This document shows positions 1 to 7,210 of a stretch of DNA of 36,590 nucleotides, in pieces. The stretch is taken from the NCBI RefSeq assembly GCF_000312305.1, contig NZ_HE999450.1, forward strand, positions 113,283 to 149,872. The letters are read 5' to 3'. Below the pieces are notes generated by a model that was not told where the DNA came from, did no database searches, and worked only from the letters and a program-made list of their open reading frames with translations. Within the stretch, counting starts at the first letter, position 1. Every line of letters begins with the position of its first letter. The DNA comes from Prevotella conceptionensis 9403948. Its GTDB lineage: Bacteria; Bacteroidota; Bacteroidia; Bacteroidales; Bacteroidaceae. The position numbers were made by a program, and so were the translations under genes.

Positions 1-506
1 AATGTTGCCTGTATTTTGCAGGCGAAGAGCACGGGCTGTCGGGTTTTCATCAACTGATGACCGATTTGGTGTGTCGCACTGATAGTCAATATAGCTACCT
101 CAACACGCTTGTGGCTCTCAACGCTCAACGCGATGTGGTTGGCGTTTGCACTGCTTACGATGGCGCTCGCCTGCATCAACTGCGTGTGGCCTTTGTGCAA
201 GGCTGCTTAGCGCGCTTTAATCGCGACTTCGGCGATATGGACGACGAGACGGCAGCAGGCGAATTGTATGTAGACAGTTTGGCTGTAGATGCGCGTTATC
301 GGGGTAAGGGCATTGCCAAGGCTCTGTTAAGGGCTACCATAGAAAAGGCCAAACAACTGCAATTGCCTGCCGTTGGTCTGCTTGTTGACAAAGGGAACCC
401 CAAGGCCGAAAGGCTATACACTAGCGTTGGCTTTCAACATGTGGATGATAACCAATGGGGAGGACATGCCATGAGGCATTTGCAGTATGTTTTAGGGGTA
501 GAGTAG
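1..506 (+). CDS. GNAT family N-acetyltransferase (5' end outside window)
   Basis: This is most of a GNAT-type acetyltransferase, which would transfer an acetyl group from acetyl-CoA to an unidentified amine. The first in-window ATG (position 57) is not the start. The frame is open from position 3 and reads CLYFAGEEHGLSGFHQL before it, which suits the beginning of a GNAT fold, so the gene begins before base 1. The acetyl-CoA-binding region is clear: LYVDSLAVDARYRGKGIAKALL carries the R-x-x-G-x-G/A loop, followed by a conserved NPKAERLYTSVGF segment typical of the C-terminal strand and helix. The frame stops at 504-506 and runs straight into an octamer satellite. The substrate cannot be told from the sequence. 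The family call is firm and the role is unknown. Confidence 0.9.
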   Translation, partial: CCLYFAGEEHGLSGFHQLMTDLVCRTDSQYSYLNTLVALNAQRDVVGVCTAYDGARLHQLRVAFVQGCLARFNRDFGDMDDETAAGELYVDSLAVDARYRGKGIAKALLRATIEKAKQLQLPAVGLLVDKGNPKAERLYTSVGFQHVDDNQWGGHAMRHLQYVLGVE

Positions 507-722
507 TGAGGAGTTCTTTTTAGGAGTTAAGGAGTTATGGAGTTCTTTTTGGGGAGTTAAGGAGTTATGGAGTTAAGGAGTTAAGCCAATAGCTTTGCGG
601 TTAACGGCAGCATTTTATACTTCTTGTTAACTTGTCCCCTTGTCCACTCACCAACTCATTAACTTGTCAACTGGTTAACTTGTCAACTGGTTAACCCGTC
701 AACTTGTCCACTCATTAGCTCG
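507..722. repeat. Octamer satellite between convergent genes
   Basis: The left part (about 508-592) is built from AAGGAGTT/ATGGAGTT octamers reading in the sense of the upstream plus-strand gene. The right part (about 625-722) is built from AACTTGTC/AACTCATT octamers, which read as GACAAGTT in the sense of the minus-strand DUF4435 gene. The two halves form an imperfect inverted arrangement. The words AAGCCAATAGCTTTGCGG join them. The DUF4435 stop codon (715-717) lies inside the satellite. Confidence 0.85.
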
Positions 723-1731
723 TCACCTGTTTTTCACTCTTTTCCAAAAACTCCTCCACGTCTTTCTTTATTTGTAGAAATGGAGCAGCATCCACATACA
801 CCTTACTCTTCTTCAACATTGGAGCCATGTCTGACACACTATGGGCATAAGATGCTAATTCGTTTCGCATTTGTGTGGAATGCACGCTTTGCTGACGGAT
901 TTCCATTTCGCGTTCGCGCACAAGATATTCGCACACGCGCATAAGCATAGGGATTACGAGCGTGTCGGCCAGATGATGACCTTGTATATATAAATAGGTA
1001 GTGTCGGGTGTAACGCCCAACCTAAGCAAGTCGGCTTTCACCTCGTTCCAACTTACCTTGGCGTTGGGATGACGTTGGCGCAGTTGTCGCAGTTTGTGGT
1101 CAACCCTGCTTTGCAGTTTACCCAGCTGTTCTTCGGTACGATGAAACGAAAACCTGCCGAAGTCAATCATTCTGTTAAAGGCGGTGATTGTAAATTCGCC
1201 ATAACGCCCCATGCGATAGTGCCAAATGTTCCAAACGAAGAGCGGAAACACAATACGAGAATAGCGCGCAAAGAAGTCGGGGAAGTCGAAAACAAAATGG
1301 TCGTTCAGTGTGGCGGCCACACACACTTCGTGCAATCCGCCTGCGAAACATTGCAGGTTCTCGATGGAGTAGGCATAGGTGTGGAACACGAAGGGATTGT
1401 TCAGTATGGCTTTCGAAAGTGGCGATGCCCCTTGCAACAAGTAATCGTAGTCGGCATCCACACAGGCAATCATGTCGTTACCCACCTTTTCGCCAATCAA
1501 GCTCATCAATGCAGCTTTCTTTCCCCGTTCCAACTTGTTTTCTTTCGAAGGCAACATCACTTCGAAATATCGGTTAGCGTTTTCAAAACTGCTCAACACC
1601 GTGCGCCAAAAGAATATGTCGTCGTAGCTTTCAACGTATGCCACGATGCGCCTGCGCGCCCTTTTGGGCGTCATCCTGTTGGCCGCCTCGAAGTACGAAG
1701 ACGATAAGTGTTCTTTTAGACCTTTGGGCAT
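715..1731 (-). CDS. DUF4435 (TOPRIM-like) protein
   Basis: This 338-aa protein belongs to the DUF4435 family, whose members are TOPRIM-like and often act with an ATPase in OLD/PARIS-type defence or DNA-maintenance pairs. The visible signature is YVESYDDIFFWR (Glu34, the expected TOPRIM glutamate) followed by ACVDADYDYL (Asp92 and Asp94, the DxD metal site). The rest is a helical region without recognisable motifs, including a basic, Gln-rich stretch around residues 205-225. It lies downstream of the minus-strand ATPase gene, separated by 307 bp of satellite DNA, so co-transcription is plausible but not proven. The last three residues (VTS) and the stop codon come from satellite sequence. Nuclease activity is inferred from the family only. 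Confidence 0.8.
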   Translation of the reverse strand: MPKGLKEHLSSSYFEAANRMTPKRARRRIVAYVESYDDIFFWRTVLSSFENANRYFEVMLPSKENKLERGKKAALMSLIGEKVGNDMIACVDADYDYLLQGASPLSKAILNNPFVFHTYAYSIENLQCFAGGLHEVCVAATLNDHFVFDFPDFFARYSRIVFPLFVWNIWHYRMGRYGEFTITAFNRMIDFGRFSFHRTEEQLGKLQSRVDHKLRQLRQRHPNAKVSWNEVKADLLRLGVTPDTTYLYIQGHHLADTLVIPMLMRVCEYLVREREMEIRQQSVHSTQMRNELASYAHSVSDMAPMLKKSKVYVDAAPFLQIKKDVEEFLEKSEKQVTS

Positions 1732-1737
1732 GGAGAA

Positions 1738-2035
1738 GTATGTTTAAAGGTGAAAGGGCTTTTAAAGGTGAAAAAGCTTTTAAAGGTGAAAAAGTGAAAG
1801 GGTGAAAAGGTGAAAAGATGGCTGCGCCTCTTAGCTTGTTAGCTCGCAACCTTGTTAACTCGTGAACTTGCCAACTCGTGAACTTGCCAACTCGTGAACT
1901 TGTCAACTCGTGAGCTTGTCAACTCGTCAATTTGTCAACTCGTGAACTTGTCAGTTTGTTAACTTGCCAACTTGTCAACTCGTCAACTTGTTAACCCGTC
2001 AACTCGTGAACTCGTGAACTCGTCCATCCACCAGC
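1738..2035. repeat. Octamer satellites between ATPase and DUF4435 genes
   Basis: About 1742-1822 is an AAAGGTGA-type octamer array on the plus strand. It ends in the word GATGGCTGCGCC, which recurs next to the satellites at 17918, 17984 and 18050. About 1840-2030 is a long AACTCGTG/AACTTGTC octamer array, roughly two dozen units, reading CACGAGTT in the sense of the ATPase gene. This fills the whole intercistronic gap. The open frame across the array is a by-product of low complexity. Confidence 0.88.
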
Positions 2036-2038
2036 TTT

Positions 2039-2857
2039 CTATTCCACCGTAATATCGCTTACTTCTGTCACCCTGTCCATCCATCCGTCCATTATAACGG
2101 CTGGACTATGCGTAGTAAGAATTATCTGCACATTGGGGTTAAGCTGCAAAATAAGGTCGATAAGCTGTTTTTGCCATTCGATGTGCATACTCACTTCGGG
2201 CTCGTCCATAAACAGAACAAAGGGCAGACGGTCTTCAACCAACACCGTAAGCAGCACCACCAGCAATTGCTTTTCGCCACTCGACAGTTGGTAAGGTTGC
2301 AGCGTTTCGCCTATCTGCGAGAAACGCACTTCGTTCTCGGTGCGTATGATGGTTTTTCCTGTTTCGGCAAACAAGCGGTCAATCATGTCTTGAAACATGC
2401 GCTTGGGTTCGTTGTGAGCTTGCGCCACACGTGCCGCATCGGGAGCGCCACTTTGCAAGGCTTGTATAATGCGGTTGCCGATGTCTACCTGGTAATCCAA
2501 ATATCGGCGTTGCAACTGATAAAGTTGGAAATCCAATTCCGTCGTGATGCTCAACCCCAACTTGGCGATAATCTCGGCGTTGAGCAGGGGGCGGTCGAAC
2601 GAACGGATGATGTCGTAGCGTATGCACGTAGCGTCTTCGGGCTCCATCGTTATGTGCACGCCCTTTACATGGCATTGGTTGGCGTCTCCTCCCTTGGGCA
2701 AACACTTCACCACTCGGTTTAGAATGGTACTCTTACCCATGCCGTTCACACCGCTCAGCACGTTCACTTGCTTGTGCAGTCGCCACACAATGTGCCGCGT
2801 TCCGCTCCATAGCGAGTCTATCTCTATCTCTTTGATGTAGTCAGCATATTTCTCCAT
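2039..2857 (-). CDS. Compact AAA/ABC-type ATPase partner of DUF4435
   Basis: This 272-aa ATPase has the full ABC/SMC-like nucleotide-binding layout in minimal form. It shows Walker A GVNGMGKST (36-44), an ABC-signature-like QPYQLSSGEKQLLVVLL, Walker B VLFMDEPEVSMH, and a His switch TTHSPAVI near the C-terminus. There is little room between the motifs for a coiled-coil arm, unlike Rad50 or the larger OLD proteins. Families of this type pair with DUF4435 or other TOPRIM nucleases (OLD, PARIS AriA/AriB), and here the ATPase gene comes first and DUF4435 second, as in PARIS. The neighbours are ordinary metabolic genes, so a housekeeping DNA-repair role is also possible. A minus-strand -7 element lies about 150 bp upstream. 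Confidence 0.85.
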   Translation of the reverse strand: MEKYADYIKEIEIDSLWSGTRHIVWRLHKQVNVLSGVNGMGKSTILNRVVKCLPKGGDANQCHVKGVHITMEPEDATCIRYDIIRSFDRPLLNAEIIAKLGLSITTELDFQLYQLQRRYLDYQVDIGNRIIQALQSGAPDAARVAQAHNEPKRMFQDMIDRLFAETGKTIIRTENEVRFSQIGETLQPYQLSSGEKQLLVVLLTVLVEDRLPFVLFMDEPEVSMHIEWQKQLIDLILQLNPNVQIILTTHSPAVIMDGWMDRVTEVSDITVE

Positions 2858-3009
2858 GTGGGCTTGTTGTTATGGCCTTCGTCCGTATCGCTTGTGCGGT
2901 GGCAGACTTGTGGCCTGTTGAACTTTTACGCTTCTCTATCACTGTGCGTTTTGCTAAATGCCCCTATCGCCCGAAAAGGCAACGAAACCATTTGCAAGAA
3001 CCTGCCTTA

Positions 3010-3017
3010 CAAATGTA
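3010..3017 (-). promoter_or_regulatory. -7 element for ATPase gene
   Basis: The minus strand reads TACATTTG, matching the Bacteroidetes TAnnTTTG -7 consensus, and predicts a leader of about 145 nt. No convincing -33 TTTG is seen. It is back to back with the plus-strand promoter at 3040-3047. Confidence 0.5.
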
Positions 3018-3039
3018 CGCATTTTATTCTAAATTTGAG

Positions 3040-3047
3040 TAACTTTG
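3040..3047 (+). promoter_or_regulatory. -7 element for EamA transporter
   Basis: TAACTTTG matches TAnnTTTG and lies 23 bp before the ATG at 3071, leaving a leader of about 17 nt. This supports the first ATG despite the long hydrophilic N-terminus of the protein. Confidence 0.65.
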
Positions 3048-3070
3048 CACCATAAAAACTAAAAGAAGAT

Positions 3071-4093
3071 ATGGATAAAGCGCACATCGGCGAAAGTTCG
3101 TCCACTTCGCCTTGTGAACAAACGCACAACGTGATGCAGGATAACACTCAAAAAGACACTTGCCAAACCCCTAGTTGCAACCGTGGCGCAGCGCCTTTGC
3201 AGGCTCATGCGGCCATGTTTCTTGCCTGTTTGTTTTGGGGATTGATGGCTCCTTTGGGCAAAGATGCCATGAGCCACGGCATCGACGGCATCACAATGGT
3301 GTCGTTTAGGGTGGCAGGTGGCGCGGCATTGTTTTGGCTAACGTCGCTTTTCATGCGTAAAGAGCATGTTCCACGCAAAGATGTGTTGCGCTTTGCAGGT
3401 GCGGCCGTCTTCGGATTGGTGTGCAACCAGTGCTGTTTTACCATCGGACTGAGCCTCACTTCGCCCATCAATGCCAGCATCGTAACCACCTCGATGCCCA
3501 TCTTCGCGATGGTCTTCTCGGCCATCATCCTAAAAGAACCCATCACGGGGAAGAAGGCCACGGGCGTGTTGATGGGTTGTAGTGGTGCATTGATACTTAT
3601 CCTTACTAGCGCGGCGGCCACAAACCGCGTGCAAGGCGACATCCGTGGCGACCTGCTTTGCCTTGGGGCGCAGTTTTCTTACTCCTTTTATCTCTCGCTT
3701 TTCCATCCCCTTGTGCGTCGCTATTCGGTGATAACGGTCAGCAAGTGGATGTTCTTTTGGGCCACGTTGTTGCTTTTGCCTTTTACCGGGGCGCATATCG
3801 CCGCATTGCCTTGGGCACAAATAGGGGGCATTACGTGGCTCGAAACCGCCTACGTGGTGGTTATTTGCACCTTTGTTTGCTATTGCCTCATCATGGTTGG
3901 GCAGAAAACGCTTCGCCCCACGGTGGTTAGCATCTACAATTATGTGCAGCCCATCGTGTCGGTAACGGTTAGTGTGCTGATGGGTATCGGCGTGTTGAAG
4001 TGGGCGCAGGGCCTAGCCATCATCTTGGTGTTTGGTGGTGTTTGGCTTGTAACTAAGTCGAAGAGCAAGCGCGACATGGAGCAAGGAAAATAA
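3071..4093 (+). CDS. DMT-superfamily EamA transporter
   Basis: This 340-aa inner-membrane protein of the drug/metabolite transporter superfamily has two EamA halves. About ten hydrophobic segments run from FLACLFWGLMAPLGKDAM (about residue 50) to the last helix near residue 325. Family hallmarks include the early FWG...GKDAMSHG loop and the internal KEPITGKKATGVLMGCSGALIL segment that closes the first repeat. The first 45 residues are hydrophilic, Cys/Thr-rich and not membrane-spanning. The promoter immediately upstream nevertheless supports this start. The substrate cannot be predicted; relatives export metabolites or amino acids. The gene is probably monocistronic and convergent with the ADP-ribosylglycohydrolase gene. 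Confidence 0.88.
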   Translation: MDKAHIGESSSTSPCEQTHNVMQDNTQKDTCQTPSCNRGAAPLQAHAAMFLACLFWGLMAPLGKDAMSHGIDGITMVSFRVAGGAALFWLTSLFMRKEHVPRKDVLRFAGAAVFGLVCNQCCFTIGLSLTSPINASIVTTSMPIFAMVFSAIILKEPITGKKATGVLMGCSGALILILTSAAATNRVQGDIRGDLLCLGAQFSYSFYLSLFHPLVRRYSVITVSKWMFFWATLLLLPFTGAHIAALPWAQIGGITWLETAYVVVICTFVCYCLIMVGQKTLRPTVVSIYNYVQPIVSVTVSVLMGIGVLKWAQGLAIILVFGGVWLVTKSKSKRDMEQGK

Positions 4094-4101
4094 TGTCCTT
4101 G

Positions 4102-4133
4102 CCCCTCGCTCCTCCCTCTAAGGGGGAGGGGAG
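4102..4133. terminator. GC-rich dyad between convergent genes
   Basis: An imperfect inverted repeat (CTCCTCCCT / AGGGGGAGGGGAG) follows the transporter stop codon by a few bases. It has no clear T-tract. It is a CCTCCCC...GGGGAGG intergenic repeat, and a degenerate relative lies at 14831-14852 after the helicase gene. Confidence 0.4.
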
Positions 4134-4185
4134 TGGTATCTCTGGTGGATTGAGGGCAGATAGACCGTATATTATATTGCCGCCT

Positions 4186-5151
4186 TTAATGCAGCACTAA
4201 CAAGCTTATTCCTTTAACTACGTCGTCAAGCTGGTCTTTATAAACTAGTCCGTCAACATATTCCGTTGGGATAGTGTTATACCCAAACTTAGCACCCAGA
4301 ATCGCACAAGCAACAGCGGCGTTAGTGTCGGCATCGCCGCCTGCCCTTACAACGGCTAAAAGGCCATCTGCAAACGATTTGGCATGCCAATAAGCCCATA
4401 GGCCAGCGGCTAAACAGCGTAAGGTGTACCCAACAGAGTTTTTATCTTGTAGTTCTAACACTCGAATATCGATGTCGAGTGATAGGTCTACGTACTCGAT
4501 AATCCTATTGTCGTATTTCCTGGCCAAGTCTATTATTTGGTGATAAGACAGGTCTTTGCCTTCGTAAACCAAGCTATGTATCAGCAAAGACACGATAACA
4601 CACGAGCCAACGCAGCGCGGGTCGTAGTGTGTTAGCCTGCAAATATTTGCTGCACACACTTCTACTGCCTTGGGAAACAAGCCAACAACCGATGTTCGCA
4701 TCAGTCCTCCGTTGGCTGCCGCTCTGCAATGGCTCATCTCCCAAATTTTCTTAGACACCTCAAAAGGTTTTTCTACGTAGTCTCCAAAGAGTAAAACCTT
4801 ATGTGTGGTTTCGCCAATGCCCATCGGACAGCCATCCGCCCAATGCTTAAAGTTTTGGGCAATAGTTGTCAGATTAACTCCTTCATCCTTGATAACGGCA
4901 TTGGCAATGCACAGCATCATGTCGGTGTCGTCGGTCCAATCGCCCATTTTCCACCTTTTACGATGATGGTCTTGAAAGATGTCACTATAATGGGTAATGC
5001 CATTGGGATATTTCAAGGCCATTTCTTCGTCTGTCATTCCCTCTGTACCCAAGCCTAGTGCGTCGCCAATGGCTTGGCCATAGATGGTTCCTTTTATTCT
5101 ATCAACAAGCGTTTCATTATTGTTGGCTTGTTCAAAACCATGACTTATCAT
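4186..5151 (-). CDS. ADP-ribosylglycohydrolase family protein
   Basis: This 321-aa protein is of the DraG/ADP-ribosylhydrolase (ARH) family, which removes ADP-ribose from modified proteins, nucleic acids or small molecules using two Mg2+ ions. The N-terminal GTIYGQAIGDALGLGTEG, the metal motif WTDDTDMM (72-79; Thr73, Asp74, Asp75), the central CRAAANGGLMRTS and the C-terminal metal motif GGDADTN (271-277) are all present, so the active site looks complete. Length is normal for the family. No DraT-like transferase or phage gene is nearby, so its target is unknown. The gene faces the EamA transporter and has its own upstream -7 element. Confidence 0.93.
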   Translation of the reverse strand: MISHGFEQANNNETLVDRIKGTIYGQAIGDALGLGTEGMTDEEMALKYPNGITHYSDIFQDHHRKRWKMGDWTDDTDMMLCIANAVIKDEGVNLTTIAQNFKHWADGCPMGIGETTHKVLLFGDYVEKPFEVSKKIWEMSHCRAAANGGLMRTSVVGLFPKAVEVCAANICRLTHYDPRCVGSCVIVSLLIHSLVYEGKDLSYHQIIDLARKYDNRIIEYVDLSLDIDIRVLELQDKNSVGYTLRCLAAGLWAYWHAKSFADGLLAVVRAGGDADTNAAVACAILGAKFGYNTIPTEYVDGLVYKDQLDDVVKGISLLVLH

Positions 5152-5287
5152 TATGCTTTTTGAATTTTATAAACTATGAATGTCACTAGTGTCGAATTGT
5201 TTTTCATCACCGACACGTGCTTTTGGTGTTTGAATCTTACTACTTGCATTATCATGCGGAGTGCGGACTTTGTGCAAAAGAACACTG

Positions 5288-5295
5288 CAAATGTA
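5288..5295 (-). promoter_or_regulatory. -7 element for ADP-ribosylglycohydrolase
   Basis: The minus strand reads TACATTTG (TAnnTTTG consensus), about 137 bp upstream of the start codon. The -33 element is not clear. Confidence 0.45.
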
Positions 5296-5328
5296 CGAAA
5301 AGTTAAGGTGATTTGCGAGCTGCATCAC

Positions 5329-5359
5329 GTTTCTGCACGCAAATAAATGCTTATCTTTG
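5329..5359 (+). promoter_or_regulatory. Orphan plus-strand promoter-like site
   Basis: TTTC, 19 bp, then TATCTTTG (5352-5359) fits the Bacteroidetes -33/-7 pattern, but no open frame follows before cysK at 6263. If active, it would transcribe the octamer array and element A as non-coding RNA. Confidence 0.35.
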
Positions 5360-5396
5360 TTAGTTCTTCATCACTTTAAATGACTTAGATATAGCA

Positions 5397-5456
5397 ATCA
5401 TATCAATTAAACTCACAAGCTTATCAACTGACAAACTCACAAACTCATAAACTAAA
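5397..5456 (+). repeat. Short AAACTCAC/AAACTCAT octamer array
   Basis: Degenerate octamers of the AAACTCAC/AAACTCAT type end 14 bp before element A. The same type of array, much longer, directly precedes element B. Confidence 0.7.
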
Positions 5457-5469
5457 AAAATACCACATC

Positions 5470-6102
5470 TTTTACAAATTGCACTCTGCTTGCCACCCCA
5501 TTCTAGCGAAAAAATGGCTTAAAAGTAGGCAAATCAATGCTATTTCTGCCTTTTACGTCTCTTCTTTTTGTCCTTTTTTGCGAACATTACGTGCATTTAG
5601 CACCACTTTGCCTTTCTAGATGGTTGCCTAATTGTTGTTTTTCACTCCCCCAATAACGCACTTTTAGCCCCTAAAACTCCACTTTTTAATGTGTATTTTG
5701 CCCTTTTTAGCTATGTTTTTTATGGTTCGGAATGGTTTTGTCTATACAATTGCGGTGAATATTTATGCTTATCGACTCGCATTTAGAAGCATTTTGCACT
5801 ACTTTTAGCACCAAAATAGCTTGCATTTAGCACCAAAATACACTGCATTTAGCACCAAAACGCACTGCGTTTAGCACCAAAACACACTGCATTTAGCACC
5901 AAAATGCACTACATTTAGCAGCAAATAGCACAAAGTATGGTGCAAACTGCGGTTTTATGCAATGCGTATTCATTTTGTCGGCATCCACAACTACCCCCCT
6001 TTTGCATCCAGACAAACCTTCATGAGAATCGGATTTTTGCGGTCGAGTGGGCGGTTGGTGACTGAAAATGGCACTCATAATGTTAAAAAACGTGCTGAAA
6101 AT
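5470..6102 (+). repeat. Dispersed non-coding element, copy A
   Basis: This element of about 633 bp is homologous to 27379-27989. Landmarks shared at identical relative spacing are TTTTACAAA (5470), TTCTAGCG (5501), the palindrome TTTTAGCCCCTAAAA (5662), the 22-bp array (from 5779), GGTGCAAA (5939), GAGAATCG (6024), ACTCATAATGTTAAAA (6073) and CTGAAAAT (6095). No open frame is shared between the copies, and the one length difference (22 bp) is not a multiple of three, so the element is not a conserved coding region. It occupies the 1.1-kb gap between two divergent genes and ends about 90 bp before the cysK promoter. Confidence 0.88.
5779..5932 (+). repeat. 22-bp tandem array in element A (7 units)
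   Basis: Seven units of exactly 22 bp start at 5779, 5801, 5823, 5845, 5867, 5889 and 5911. The core is GYRTTTAGCACCAAAA followed by six variable bases ending mostly in CACT. The outer units are the most diverged, as expected of an ageing satellite. Confidence 0.95.
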
Positions 6103-6190
6103 TTTACATGGGATGGGAGAATGTACTGCCTTCACGCATAACCGTTACCCTCGTTCGCTTGTATTAGGCAAATATACCACACTTATGCGA

Positions 6191-6221
6191 TTGTGTGCTT
6201 TTGTGTTTCTTCGTAACTTTG
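6191..6221 (+). promoter_or_regulatory. cysK promoter
   Basis: A TTG (6191-6193) -33-like element, 20 bp and TAACTTTG (6214-6221) fit the Bacteroidetes promoter pattern, 41 bp before the cysK ATG. Confidence 0.65.
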
Positions 6222-6262
6222 CACCGTGAAAAGAATATTAATCTCAAAAGAAAATAGAACGT

Positions 6263-7210
6263 ATGGCACGTATTGCAAAACGGCTGACCGAGCTAATCGG
6301 AGGCACCCCGTTGTTGGAACTTGGTAAGTTTTCGGCTTCCAACAACCTTGAAACGCCCATCGTGGCAAAGATAGAGAGTTTTAACCCTGGCGGAAGTGTG
6401 AAAGATCGCATTGCGTTGGCTATGATTGAGGATGCTGAACGCAGCGGCCTGCTGAAACCCGGAGCAACCATTATCGAACCTACTAGCGGCAATACGGGTG
6501 TGGGCTTGGCGCTTGTGGCTGCCGTTAAGGGCTATCAACTCATACTTACCATGCCCGAAACAATGAGCGTTGAGCGACGAAATTTGGTGAAGGCATACGG
6601 CGCGCAGGTGAAACTTACGCCTGGAAAAGACGGCATGAAGGGAGCCATAGAAATAGCACAACAACTTAGGGCGGCCATCCCTGGGGCTGTTATACTGCAA
6701 CAATTTGAGAATCAGGCTAACCCCGAACGGCATTACGAGACTACGGCACGCGAAATTTGGGCCGACACGAGCGGACTAGTAGACATATTTGTGGCTGGTG
6801 TGGGTACAGGTGGAACGGTGTCGGGCGTTGGAAAGTACTTGAAAGAGAAAAACCCCAACGTGCGTATCGTGGCTGTTGAACCTACTGATTCGCCCGTGCT
6901 GAGTGGCGGTAAGCCAGGTCCGCATAAGATACAAGGCATCGGTGCTGGTTTCATTCCCAAGACCTACAATGCAGAAGTGATAGACGAAGTGGTGCAGGTG
7001 AGTAACGACGACGCGATACGTACGGGTAGGCAATTGGCTCAACAAGAGGGTGTGTTGGCTGGTATCTCGTCGGGAGCAGCCGCCTTTGCCGCGGCACAAC
7101 TGGCTAAACGCCCCGAAAACGCGGGCAAACGCATCGTTACTTTGTTGCCCGACACGGGTGAACGCTATCTGTCAACGGTGCTGTACGCCTTTGAAGAGTA
7201 TCCTTTGTAA
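6263..7210 (+). CDS. cysK: Cysteine synthase A (O-acetylserine sulfhydrylase)
   Basis: This 315-aa PLP enzyme makes L-cysteine and acetate from O-acetylserine and sulfide in the cytoplasm. The PLP-binding lysine is Lys47 in NPGGSVKDR, the substrate loop is TSGNTG (74-79), the phosphate-binding loop is VGTGGTVSG, and GISSGAA near residue 270 completes the cofactor site. Length and motif order match CysK type A. The start is fixed by the promoter 41 bp upstream. No serine acetyltransferase or sulfate-assimilation gene lies next to it, so it is probably monocistronic. It is followed by a very long octamer satellite. Confidence is high; CysM is a less likely alternative. Confidence 0.95.
   Translation: MARIAKRLTELIGGTPLLELGKFSASNNLETPIVAKIESFNPGGSVKDRIALAMIEDAERSGLLKPGATIIEPTSGNTGVGLALVAAVKGYQLILTMPETMSVERRNLVKAYGAQVKLTPGKDGMKGAIEIAQQLRAAIPGAVILQQFENQANPERHYETTAREIWADTSGLVDIFVAGVGTGGTVSGVGKYLKEKNPNVRIVAVEPTDSPVLSGGKPGPHKIQGIGAGFIPKTYNAEVIDEVVQVSNDDAIRTGRQLAQQEGVLAGISSGAAAFAAAQLAKRPENAGKRIVTLLPDTGERYLSTVLYAFEEYPL

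Noticed and set aside
1631-1906. 91-aa open frame over the satellite between ATPase and DUF4435
   Set aside because: The translation is repetitive (FSPLKA) and comes entirely from satellite and antisense sequence.
4102-4133. Insertion-sequence end
   Set aside because: Only a short GC-rich dyad, with no transposase or target duplication visible.
5779-5932. Possible CRISPR array
   Set aside because: The 22-bp units are contiguous with no unique spacers, and no cas gene is present.
5893-6135. 80-aa minus-strand open frame in element A
   Set aside because: There is no equivalent frame in element B, it runs through a non-triplet repeat, and it has no protein-like character.
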